Shown here: in pieces, positions 57,329 to 64,000 of the stretch
Layout: each line of letters begins with the position of its first letter
Numbering within the stretch: the first letter of the stretch is position 1
NCBI GenBank assembly: GCA_047602365.1
Contig: JASGHM010000001.1
Location: forward strand, 1,798,001-1,862,000
Length of the DNA: 64,000 nucleotides
Reading direction: 5' to 3'
Source: Piscinibacter sp047602365
GTDB taxonomy: Bacteria > Pseudomonadota > Gammaproteobacteria > Burkholderiales > Burkholderiaceae_C
The notes under the pieces: model-generated
Seen by the model: the letters and a program-made list of their open reading frames with translations, nothing else
Database searches by the model: none
What the model was told of the DNA's origin: nothing
Translations under genes and position numbers: made by a program

Positions 57329-59161
57329 TCAGCGCGCCAGCTCCAGCAGGCGCGCCAGGCGGGGCTCGTCCGGGCGTTCGATGCTGTCCAGGCGCGACAG
57401 CTGCGCGTGGGCCTGCGCGAAGTACGGCCTGGCCTCGGCGCCGCGGCCCAGCGCCAGCAGGTTCTCGGCGATCTCCTCGGGCACGAAGCCGTCGACCGCC
57501 CGGGCGGCGGCCAGCTCGCTTTCCAGGCCACGCAGCAGAGCCAGTGCCTCGTCGTGGCGGCGCAGCGCGCGCAGTTCGAAGGCGATCATCCAGTGCGCCT
57601 CGCGCAGGCGCTCGGGCCGGGCGCCGTCGCGCTGGCGCGCTGCCAACGCGTCGCGGAAACTGGCCAGTGCTTCGTCGTGGCGGCCGGCCTCGTGCAGGCT
57701 CCAGCCGATGTTGTGCGTCAGCGAGGCCTCCCAGCGCCGCGCCTGCGGGTCCTGCGCCGCGCGGGCGACGGCCAGCGCACGCTGGTTGGCCTCCAGCTGT
57801 GCCTGCGGGTCGGGCTCGACCAGCGCCACCATGTGCAGCGCGTCGACGTGCAGGTACTCCAGTCTCGCGCTGCGTGCCAGCTGCTCGGCCTGCAGGAACA
57901 GCGGCCGCGCCTTCGCCGGCTCGCGTGCCGACCGCCAGGCGCGCCCACGCTCGAGCAGCGTGCGCACGCGCGGCTCCGGCCCGGCGCCGGGCAGCAGCGC
58001 GTCGACCGCGTCGAGCTCGCGGTGCGCCTCGTCGAAGCGCCGCCGCAGGCCCAGCGTACGGGCGATCTGCGTGCGCAGCGACAGCGCGGCGTCGTGCGTC
58101 GGCGGGGCCGCCGCGTCTGCCAGCGCGGCGCGAAAGCGTGCTTCGCTGGCCGCCGGGTCGTCGAAGTCCCACAGGGCGAGGATGTCGGGCATGGGTGCCT
58201 CCAGCACGATGCGCTCGACGCGGTAGCCGCGCTGCGCCAGCAGCGCCGGCACACCGCGCGGGCCGATCAGGTGCAGGCTGCCGACCGCGGCGAAGACCTG
58301 CTGGCCGCCGCGGTGCAGCTGGTCGATGCGTGCCGCCATCGCCGGGTTGCGGCCCTCGAGCAGGCGGCGCATCGCGGCGGCCTCGGCGGCGCTGCGCTGG
58401 CACTCGCACCACTCGGCGTAGCGCGCCAGCCGCGCGTGGTCGGCGCTGGCCCAGACTTGCGCGATGTGGCCGAGCAGGGCCTGTGCACGGCCGCTGTCCA
58501 GCTCGTCGAGGGTGCTGGCGACCAGCTCGTGCAGCTCGCTGCGCGGGCCGCCGACCAGCGCCTTCAGCTGCTCGTCGACACTCTCGAGCGCGGCCAGCAC
58601 CTTGCCGTCGCGCCGGGCCAGCGCGGCCAGCGCCATGTCGATGCCGTAGGCCGGCTCCAGGCCGAGGCGGCGGCCGGCGAGCATGCCCAGCGTGGCCAGC
58701 TGCAGCTCCGGCTTCATGCCGCCGAGCGCCTCGGCCACTGCGCACTCGGCCAGCGCGCGCCGGTCCAGGCGCCGCTGCAAGGCGGCGGGCAGCGCGTCGC
58801 CGGGCACGGCCCGGCTGCCGGCGGCCAGGCGACGCTGGGTGTCGGGGTCGGTCAGGTCGAGCTCGAGCGCGAGCACCTGGCTGGCGGCGAAGGCTTCGCG
58901 CACCTGCGGGCCGGGGAACACCCAGTCGAGCCGGCCCATGTGCACCGTGCCGTACAGCCAAGACTCTCGCCCGTCCTTCTGCAGCCGCCACAGGAAGCCA
59001 CGGTCGCGGGCCTCGCGCTCGGCGCTGGCCAGCGCCTGCGCGCTGGGCGGTGCGGGCGGTGGCGGGCAGTCGGCCTGGGCGCGAGCCGCCGGCGACAGCA
59101 GCGCCGCGGCCAACGCGAGGGTACTCGCGACGGCATGGCGGAAGGATCGCGGCAGCGGCAT
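57329..59161 (-). CDS. TraB/GumN domain protein fused to C-terminal TPR repeats
   Basis: 610 residues. Signal peptide (FRHAVASTLALAAALLSPAARA), then a TraB/GumN (YbaP-like) domain, about 50-340, with the two paired motifs: SWLYGTVHMGRLDW and VFAAVGSLHLIGPRG. The rest is a helical TPR array (HDAALSLRTQIARTLGLRRRF ... ALARRDG-like repeats, HEAGRHDEALASFRDALAARQ, RRHDEALALLRGLESEL). Most YbaP/GumN proteins are about 300 residues without the repeats. A metalloprotease-like activity is suspected for the family. ATG 59161 chosen; 59191 is possible. Confidence 0.82.
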   Translation of the reverse strand: MPLPRSFRHAVASTLALAAALLSPAARAQADCPPPPAPPSAQALASAEREARDRGFLWRLQKDGRESWLYGTVHMGRLDWVFPGPQVREAFAASQVLALELDLTDPDTQRRLAAGSRAVPGDALPAALQRRLDRRALAECAVAEALGGMKPELQLATLGMLAGRRLGLEPAYGIDMALAALARRDGKVLAALESVDEQLKALVGGPRSELHELVASTLDELDSGRAQALLGHIAQVWASADHARLARYAEWCECQRSAAEAAAMRRLLEGRNPAMAARIDQLHRGGQQVFAAVGSLHLIGPRGVPALLAQRGYRVERIVLEAPMPDILALWDFDDPAASEARFRAALADAAAPPTHDAALSLRTQIARTLGLRRRFDEAHRELDAVDALLPGAGPEPRVRTLLERGRAWRSAREPAKARPLFLQAEQLARSARLEYLHVDALHMVALVEPDPQAQLEANQRALAVARAAQDPQARRWEASLTHNIGWSLHEAGRHDEALASFRDALAARQRDGARPERLREAHWMIAFELRALRRHDEALALLRGLESELAAARAVDGFVPEEIAENLLALGRGAEARPYFAQAHAQLSRLDSIERPDEPRLARLLELAR

Positions 59162-59171
59162 GCCCGCCAGC

Positions 59172-59669
59172 TTAGCGGCCTGCCGGCGCACGCAGGTCGA
59201 TGCGCAGCACGCCGTCGCGCTGCTGCCACTGCAGCCGCGACAGCACGTCCATGCCCAGCAGCGGTCGGTCTTCGAGGCCGGGCAGCGCTACCACCGGCAG
59301 GCGCTGCGCGCGCACGCCGCCATGCAGCGCGATGTCGGCGCGCACCACCTCGCCGGTGACCACGCCGCCGGCGGTGCTGGACTGCACCGTGTCGATGGCG
59401 CGCAGCCCCAGTTCGCGCGCCAGCGCGGTGGGAATGGCGGTGCCGGTGGCGCCGGTGTCGATCAGGAAGTCGACCGCGCGGCCATCGATCGTGCCGGGCC
59501 AGTGGTAGTGGCCGTCCGGCCCGCGGCGGATCTCGACCACCTCGCCGCCGATGCTGAAGCGCGCCTGCGCGGCGCGGTGCTGCCACCACTGCACGGCCAG
59601 GAACAGACCCAGGCCGACCAGCAGCCAGACGGTGACGACCTTGAAGGTTCGCGGCAGTTCTGCACTCAT
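59172..59669 (-). CDS. Membrane-anchored retropepsin-like aspartic protease
   Basis: 165 residues. One N-terminal membrane helix (VVTVWLLVGLGLFLAVQWW), then a single-domain retropepsin fold with active-site FLIDTGATGTAIP and the second flap/hydrophobic motif LLGMDVLSRL. This is the clan-AA TIGR02281-type family, predicted to work as a dimer in the periplasm. It lies 10 bases before the TraB/GumN-TPR gene, so both may be expressed together. Confidence 0.88.
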   Translation of the reverse strand: MSAELPRTFKVVTVWLLVGLGLFLAVQWWQHRAAQARFSIGGEVVEIRRGPDGHYHWPGTIDGRAVDFLIDTGATGTAIPTALARELGLRAIDTVQSSTAGGVVTGEVVRADIALHGGVRAQRLPVVALPGLEDRPLLGMDVLSRLQWQQRDGVLRIDLRAPAGR

Positions 59670-59689
59670 CCCGCTACGATGCCACGACC

Positions 59690-60103
59690 ATGAAAGCCCT
59701 CTTCCACCTCGCCTACCACGTGACCGACCTGGCGGCGGCGCGCCGCTTCTACGGCGGCGTGCTTGGCTGCCGCGAAGGGCGCAGCACCGACACCTGGGTC
59801 GACTTCGACTTCTTCGGCCACCAGATCTCACTGCACCTGGGCGAACCGTTCAGGACCACCGACACCGGCCGCGTCGGCGACAAGCTGGTGCCGATGCCGC
59901 ACCTTGGCCTGGTGCTGCAGCGCGCCGACTGGCAGGTGCTGGCCGAGCGTCTGCGCGCCGCCGGCACCGCGTTCGTGCTGGAGCCGCAGCTGCGCTTCGC
60001 CGGCCAGCCCGGCGAGCAATGGACGATGTTCTTCCGCGACCCCTGCGGCAACCCGATCGAGGTCAAGGGCTTCGAGCGCCTCGACCAGCTCTACGACGCC
60101 TGA
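59690..60103 (+). CDS. VOC (glyoxalase/bleomycin resistance) family protein
   Basis: 137 residues with two beta-alpha-beta-beta-beta modules. N-terminal FHLAYHVTDLAAARRFYGGVLGC and C-terminal WTMFFRDPCGNPIEVKGF are typical of VOC proteins; His and Glu residues there may hold a metal. Similar proteins act as dioxygenases or lyases. Divergent from the protease gene by 20 bases; its last 13 bases overlap the end of the convergent FAH-family gene. Confidence 0.87.
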   Translation: MKALFHLAYHVTDLAAARRFYGGVLGCREGRSTDTWVDFDFFGHQISLHLGEPFRTTDTGRVGDKLVPMPHLGLVLQRADWQVLAERLRAAGTAFVLEPQLRFAGQPGEQWTMFFRDPCGNPIEVKGFERLDQLYDA

Positions 60104-61092
60104 ACGCTGCCGCTCAGCGGCGCGACCGTCTGCTCGATCGCGCCGAACACGCTGCTGCCGTCGCTGCCCTTCATCTCGATGCGGATGGTGTCGCCATAGC
60201 GCATGAACTCGGTCTTCGGCGCGCCCGACTCGATGGTCTCGATGGCGCGCTTCTCGGCGATGCAGCTGTAGCCGCGCGACCAGTCCTTGTTGCTGACCGT
60301 CCCGCTGCCGACGATGCTGCCGGCGCGCACGTTGCGCGTCTTGCAGATGTGCGCGATCAGCTGGCCGAAGTGGAAACTCATTTCCTCGCCGGCGTCGCAC
60401 AGGCCGACACGCTTGCCGTTCCACACCGACTCCAGGTTCAGGTGCACCCGCCCGCCGCGCCAGGCGCCACCGAGCTCGTCGGGCGTCACCGCGACCGGGC
60501 TGAAGGCGGTGGCCGGCTTGCTCTGGAAGAAGCCGAAGCCCTTGGCCAGCTCGTCGGGGATCAGGTGGCGCAGCGAGACGTCGTTGGCCAGCATCAGCAG
60601 GCGGATGCCCTCCAGCGCGGCGTCCGGCGTGCTGCCCATCGCCACGTCGCCGGTGATCACCGCGACCTCGGCCTCGAAATCGATGCCGTAGGCCTCGTCG
60701 GGCACGACGATGTCGGCGGTCGGGCCGATGAAGTCGTCGCTGCCGCCCTGGTACATCAGCGGGTCGCTGTAGAAGCTCTCGGGCACCGCCGCGCCGCGCG
60801 CCTGGCGCACCAGCTCGACGTGGTTGATGAAGGCCGAGCCGTCGGCCCACTGGAAGGCGCGCGGCAGCGGCGCCATGCATTTCTGCGGCTCGAAGGCAAA
60901 GGCGTGGCGCGCCTTGCCGTGGTTCAGCGTCAGGTACAGGTCCTCGAGCTGCGGCGACAGGAAGTTCCAGTCGTCCAGCACCTGCTGCAGCCGGGTCGCG
61001 ATGCCGCTGGCATAGTGCGCGGTCGAGAGATCGCGCGAGACGACGACCAGCTGGCCGTCGCGCGATCCGTCCTGGTAGGTGGCGAGTTTCAT
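60091..61092 (-). CDS. Fumarylacetoacetate hydrolase (FAH) family protein
   Basis: 333 residues of the FAH superfamily (hydratases, decarboxylases, C-C hydrolases). Metal-site segment GIDFEAEVAVITGDV, catalytic-domain segments LIPDELAKGFGFFQSKPATAFSP, WSRGYSCIAEKRAIETIE and FMRYGDTIRIEMKG. It may act on fumarylpyruvate or fumarylacetoacetate in aromatic or tyrosine catabolism, but no pathway neighbours are seen. It overlaps the VOC gene by 13 bases at their 3' ends. Confidence 0.9.
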   Translation of the reverse strand: MKLATYQDGSRDGQLVVVSRDLSTAHYASGIATRLQQVLDDWNFLSPQLEDLYLTLNHGKARHAFAFEPQKCMAPLPRAFQWADGSAFINHVELVRQARGAAVPESFYSDPLMYQGGSDDFIGPTADIVVPDEAYGIDFEAEVAVITGDVAMGSTPDAALEGIRLLMLANDVSLRHLIPDELAKGFGFFQSKPATAFSPVAVTPDELGGAWRGGRVHLNLESVWNGKRVGLCDAGEEMSFHFGQLIAHICKTRNVRAGSIVGSGTVSNKDWSRGYSCIAEKRAIETIESGAPKTEFMRYGDTIRIEMKGSDGSSVFGAIEQTVAPLSGSVQAS

Positions 61093-61157
61093 GCGGTGTG
61101 CACCGAAGCGGTGGGACAAGAGGGTGGGCCCGGGCGTGGGCGAAAGGGCGATTGTCG

Positions 61158-62282
61158 ATGCTGTCGGCCGGGGCTGATCCGCGCCGCCGCCGCGCGCTGG
61201 CCGGGCTCGCCGTGGCGGCGCTGGTGCTGCACGGTCTGCTGATCGGCAGTCTCGGCCCCGGGCTGGCGCCGCTGCCCGACAAGCCCGGTGGAGCCACACC
61301 CATCCAGGTGCGCACGCTGGTCGCGCCGGTGCTGGCGGTGGCGGAACCGCCGCCGCCCGCGCCCGTCGCCATCGCGCCGACGCCTCGCCCGCCGCCGCCG
61401 CCGCGCCCGGCGGTGGTGGTGCCGCCCGAGGTGGTGCCGGAGCCGGGCTATGTGCGCGGGCCACCGTCGGAGCCGGTGCTGAACCCCGAGCCGCTGGTCA
61501 GCGCCAACCCGGACTCGCTGCCCTTGCCGGTCGAGGCCGAGCGTGCGGCGTCGGCGCCCGTCGCCGCCGCGGAGCAAGCGGTGGCGCCGGCTTCACCGGC
61601 CTCGGCGGCAGGCGCGCTGGCCGACGCCGCGCCGCCACCGCTGTACAGCACCCGCCTGCCGCCGCCGATGACGCTGCGCTACGAGCTGCGCCGCGGCCGC
61701 CTGAGCGGCAGCGGCGAGCTGCTGTGGCGCCCCGAAGCCAGTGGCTACTCGCTGAAGCTGGAGGGCTCGGTGGTCGGCCTGAACGTGCTGACCCAGCTCA
61801 GCGAAGGTGCGCTCGGGCCGGACGGCCTGGCGCCGCTGCGCTTCACCGACCAGCGTGCCCGCCGTGCCGCGGTGGCCGCCAACTTCGAGCGCGAGGCCGG
61901 GCGTATCCGCTTCTCCGGCCCCTCGCACGAAGTGCCCTGGCAGCGCGGCGTGCAGGACCGGCTGAGCTGGATGGTGCAGCTCGCCGCAGTGGCGGCCGCC
62001 GAGCCTGCGCGGCTGGCCGCTGGCGAACGCATCGTGCTGCAGGTGGTGGGCGCGCGTGGCGACAGCTCGCTGTGGGCCTTCCGCAGCGAAGGGCCGGAGA
62101 CGTTGACGCTGTTCTCCGATCGCATCGAGACGGTGCGGCTGCTGCGCGAGCCGCGCTCGGCCTACGACACGCGCGTCGAGGTCTGGCTGGATCCGGCACG
62201 CCACCACCTGCCGGTGCGCGCCACGCTGGGCAGCGGCGACGAGGACCGGCTGGAGCTGCGCCTGCGCGAGATGCTGCCCTGA
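61158..62282 (+). CDS. DUF3108 family protein with Pro-rich N-terminal region
   Basis: 374 residues. One N-terminal membrane helix (AGLAVAALVLHGLLIG), then a Pro/Ala/Val-rich linker (about 50-165), then DUF3108 (LRYELRRGRLSGSGELLWRPE ... RHHLPVRATLGSGDEDRLELRLREML). The N-terminal layout (membrane helix then Pro-rich periplasmic rod) resembles TonB-like architecture but lacks a TonB C-terminal domain. DUF3108 is a beta-rich periplasmic domain of unknown role in Burkholderiales. It starts 65 bases from the divergent FAH gene. Confidence 0.83.
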   Translation: MLSAGADPRRRRALAGLAVAALVLHGLLIGSLGPGLAPLPDKPGGATPIQVRTLVAPVLAVAEPPPPAPVAIAPTPRPPPPPRPAVVVPPEVVPEPGYVRGPPSEPVLNPEPLVSANPDSLPLPVEAERAASAPVAAAEQAVAPASPASAAGALADAAPPPLYSTRLPPPMTLRYELRRGRLSGSGELLWRPEASGYSLKLEGSVVGLNVLTQLSEGALGPDGLAPLRFTDQRARRAAVAANFEREAGRIRFSGPSHEVPWQRGVQDRLSWMVQLAAVAAAEPARLAAGERIVLQVVGARGDSSLWAFRSEGPETLTLFSDRIETVRLLREPRSAYDTRVEVWLDPARHHLPVRATLGSGDEDRLELRLREMLP

Positions 62283-62344
62283 GCACGTCGTGGGCTTGAT
62301 TTATGCATCGGCGGACGCAACTCCGGTGTCAGGAGAATCTCGCC

Positions 62345-62608
62345 ATGCAGATGCTTTACAACTCGGACAGCTTCGCGGTCGTCTCGTTCGACGTGCCGGA
62401 CGCCAGCGGCGCCCAGCCGGTCAACCGTGGCGGCTACGAGATCGTCGACAAGTTCGCCCGCAAGGAGATCTTCCTGCAGGGCGCGCTGGCCGAGCGTTTC
62501 AAGCAGGGCGTGCAGGAGCTGATCGAGTCCAGTCCCTCGGAAGAGGAAATGGACGAGTACATCGAGCGCTTCGCGGAGCTGTCGTCGCAGCCGCTGGTGC
62601 TGCACTGA
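62345..62608 (+). CDS. DUF3567 family protein
   Basis: 87 residues. Conserved block MQMLYNSDSFAVVSFDV, then GGYEIVDKFARKEIFLQGALAERFKQGVQELIE and MDEYIERFAEL. DUF3567 proteins are small cytoplasmic proteins found almost only in Burkholderiales, function unknown. AGGAGAATCTCGCC provides the ribosome-binding site. Good taxonomic marker. Confidence 0.88.
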   Translation: MQMLYNSDSFAVVSFDVPDASGAQPVNRGGYEIVDKFARKEIFLQGALAERFKQGVQELIESSPSEEEMDEYIERFAELSSQPLVLH

Positions 62609-62767
62609 GCGCCGCGACGGCCGCAGACGGCCGTGTGAGCTTCACCACGTTCGCAGGGGTGCCGCGGTCGACGCCTGCCGGCCGGCTGCGTTATGGTCGG
62701 GTCGGCTGCGCGTGACGCCGCAGGGGCTTGCCCCAGGGCGCCGCGTGGGCCAAGATGGTCCCGCCCC

Positions 62768-62778
62768 AGGAGGTGATC
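62768..62778 (+). promoter_or_regulatory. Extended Shine-Dalgarno before the AAA ATPase gene
   Basis: AGGAGGTGATC is an 11-base perfect complement to the universal 3' end of 16S rRNA. The GGAGG part is 6 bases before the ATG at 62780. It fixes the start of the ATPase gene and predicts strong translation. Confidence 0.8.
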
Positions 62779-62779
62779 G

Positions 62780-64000
62780 ATGGTGAAGCACAGCCGGAGC
62801 GCCGGTGAAGGCCGGCCTGTCCTGTCGCCCGGGCTTGCCGAGGCGCCGGTGCTGGACCGCATGTGCTCCCACTTCGTGCTGTCGCTCACCATGCGCAACG
62901 TCGCGCGCTTCAACCCGCGGCGCGACTGGAACAGCCTGCTCTCGCTGACCGGCAAGCACCTGGTCTGGCCGGCCTCGGTGCTGCAGCGCCTGCGCGGCTT
63001 CCTCAACGCTGCGCTGCAAGCGCGAACGAGCAGTGGCGCGAGCACGAAGCGCTGTCCGACGCCAAGTTCATCGAACGCCACGGCGCCTGGCGCGGCCCCT
63101 ACGAGGAAGGCACGCTGTTCTTCTACATCGACGAGTACGTCAAGGACGCGCCCAAGGACCTGATGGCCGTGCTCGGTGCCACCGCCGACTGGCTGGAGCG
63201 CAGCCTGAAGAAGGAATCGACGCTGGTCGAGAAGAACATCGACGCGCTTGCCGGCCTGTTGCAGCTCAACCCGGCCGAACGGGCGCTGCTGCTGTACGGC
63301 ACGCTGGCGCGTTACCAGCGCGACCTGCGCGGCCTGCTGGTCGAGTTCAAGGTCAGCAACGCGCAGGAGGCCTATGCGGCGATCGCCCGCGTCGCCGGCG
63401 TCAACGAGACCGAGGTCGCCGAGGCGCTGCGTGCCGGCTCGCGGCTCGAACGCATCGGCATGGTCGAGAACCTGATCTCCGAGCACAACATCACCGACCT
63501 GGCCGACCTGATGAAGGTCAGCGAGCAGCTGCCGCCGGTGCTGATGCGCGAGTATCAGGGTCCGTCCGACCTGATGGCGGTGTTCACCCGGCCGGCCACG
63601 CGCAGCGAGCTGGCGGCGGGCGACTTCCACTACGTCGTCGACGACTGCCGCATGATGACGGCGCTGCTGCGCAACGCGGTGGCGCGCAAGGAGCCGGGCG
63701 TCAACATCCTGCTCTACGGCCCGCCCGGCACCGGCAAGACCGAGCTGGCCAAGGTGGCGGCGCAGGCCGCCGGGCTGGAGCTCTACGAGGTCGAGTACGC
63801 CGACCGCGACGGCAACTCGCTGTCCGGCCGTGACCGCTACCGCTCGCTGCAGATCAGCCAGGTGTTCCTGAAGGGCAGCGCCAATGTCGCGCTGCTGTTC
63901 GACGAGGTGGAAGACGTCTTCCCGCCGATCTCCACCGATGCCGCGCAGCTGATGGCGCGGCTGGACAGCAGCGACGCCGCGCCGACCGGCAGCGTCAGCG
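62780..64000 (+). CDS. AAA family ATPase, frameshifted, 3' end outside window
   Basis: An N-terminal helical region (about 1-300) precedes an AAA domain with Walker A LLYGPPGTGKTE and Walker B VALLFDEVEDVFPP. Near 63018 the frame breaks: upstream QRLRGFLNAALQA, downstream ANEQWREHEALSDAKFIERHG. One missing base explains it, since both halves form one continuous protein. The winged-helix-like segment AQEAYAAIARVAGVNETEVAEAL precedes the ATPase core. The gene continues past base 64000. Function unknown; AAA proteins of this layout are predicted remodelling factors. Confidence 0.82.

Noticed and set aside
55412..59359. A 1315-codon open frame on the plus strand
   Set aside because: It runs antisense to FIST, PhaM and TraB/GumN genes, which all have clear family motifs, so it is a GC-driven shadow.
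63000..63040. Programmed frameshift in the AAA ATPase gene
   Set aside because: No slippery heptamer or downstream structure is evident; four other genes here have similar single-base breaks, so an indel error is simpler.

Overview
The window is very GC-rich and almost fully coding. It has no rRNA, tRNA, insertion sequence, phage or CRISPR signal. Gene content points to a betaproteobacterium of the order Burkholderiales, in the broad Rubrivivax/Leptothrix/Comamonadaceae neighbourhood. Supporting genes are a PhaM polyhydroxyalkanoate-granule protein, DUF3567 and DUF3108 proteins, HemP followed by a DUF2325 protein, and a ChvE-GguA-GguB sugar importer. The species call is inference from gene content.

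Layout: (1) 1-10.7 kb: a dipeptide-type ABC importer (two permeases, two ATPases, one binding protein) plus an amidase and an L-isoaspartyl methyltransferase, all on the minus strand. The set is split by plus-strand genes (a cytochrome c lipoprotein, a LysR regulator) and by a minus-strand epimerase-like gene. (2) 10.7-14.3 kb: a DUF4198 / HupE-UreJ / TPR group, possibly for metal uptake, and a lysine-rich exported peptide with a strong terminator. (3) 14.3-30.0 kb: a sugar catabolic island. It holds two importers (chvE-gguA-gguB and ytfQ-ytfR-ytfT-yjfF), a sugar dehydrogenase, lactonase, aldonate dehydratase, GguC and a semialdehyde dehydrogenase. Together these make a complete non-phosphorylating route from a pentose (L-arabinose or D-xylose) to 2-oxoglutarate, next to a GbpR-like LysR regulator. 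(4) 30.0-41.2 kb: an iron/heme island with four Fur-box-like sites: hemP, a DUF2325 protein, DUF3649-PepSY-DUF3325 membrane proteins, fur, bfd, an imelysin / di-heme oxidoreductase / imelysin / DUF1513 operon, and an OprB-type porin. (5) 41.2-47.5 kb: a polar amino-acid ABC importer, a DsbA-like protein, a QseBC-like two-component pair and a TPR protein. (6) 47.6-57.2 kb: a glycolate operon (lctP, glcD, glcE, lrgA, lrgB, glcF), then LysR, FIST and PhaM genes translationally coupled to each other. (7) 57.3-64 kb: a TraB/GumN-TPR fusion, a retropepsin-like protease, VOC and FAH-family proteins, DUF3108 and DUF3567 proteins, and an AAA ATPase cut by the window end.

Five otherwise conserved genes each carry one single-base frameshift with both halves intact: the peptide binding protein, gguB, chvE, the DUF1513 gene and the AAA ATPase. 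Five such lesions in 64 kb, without other decay, look more like sequence or assembly indels than real pseudogenes. ytfR also lacks a standard start codon at its expected N-terminus.

The points most worth following up are the Fur-controlled hemP promoter that seems to give a leaderless mRNA, the DUF2325 protein as a possible metal or heme handler, LrgAB embedded inside the glycolate oxidase operon, and the GguC-containing pentose pathway with two importers.
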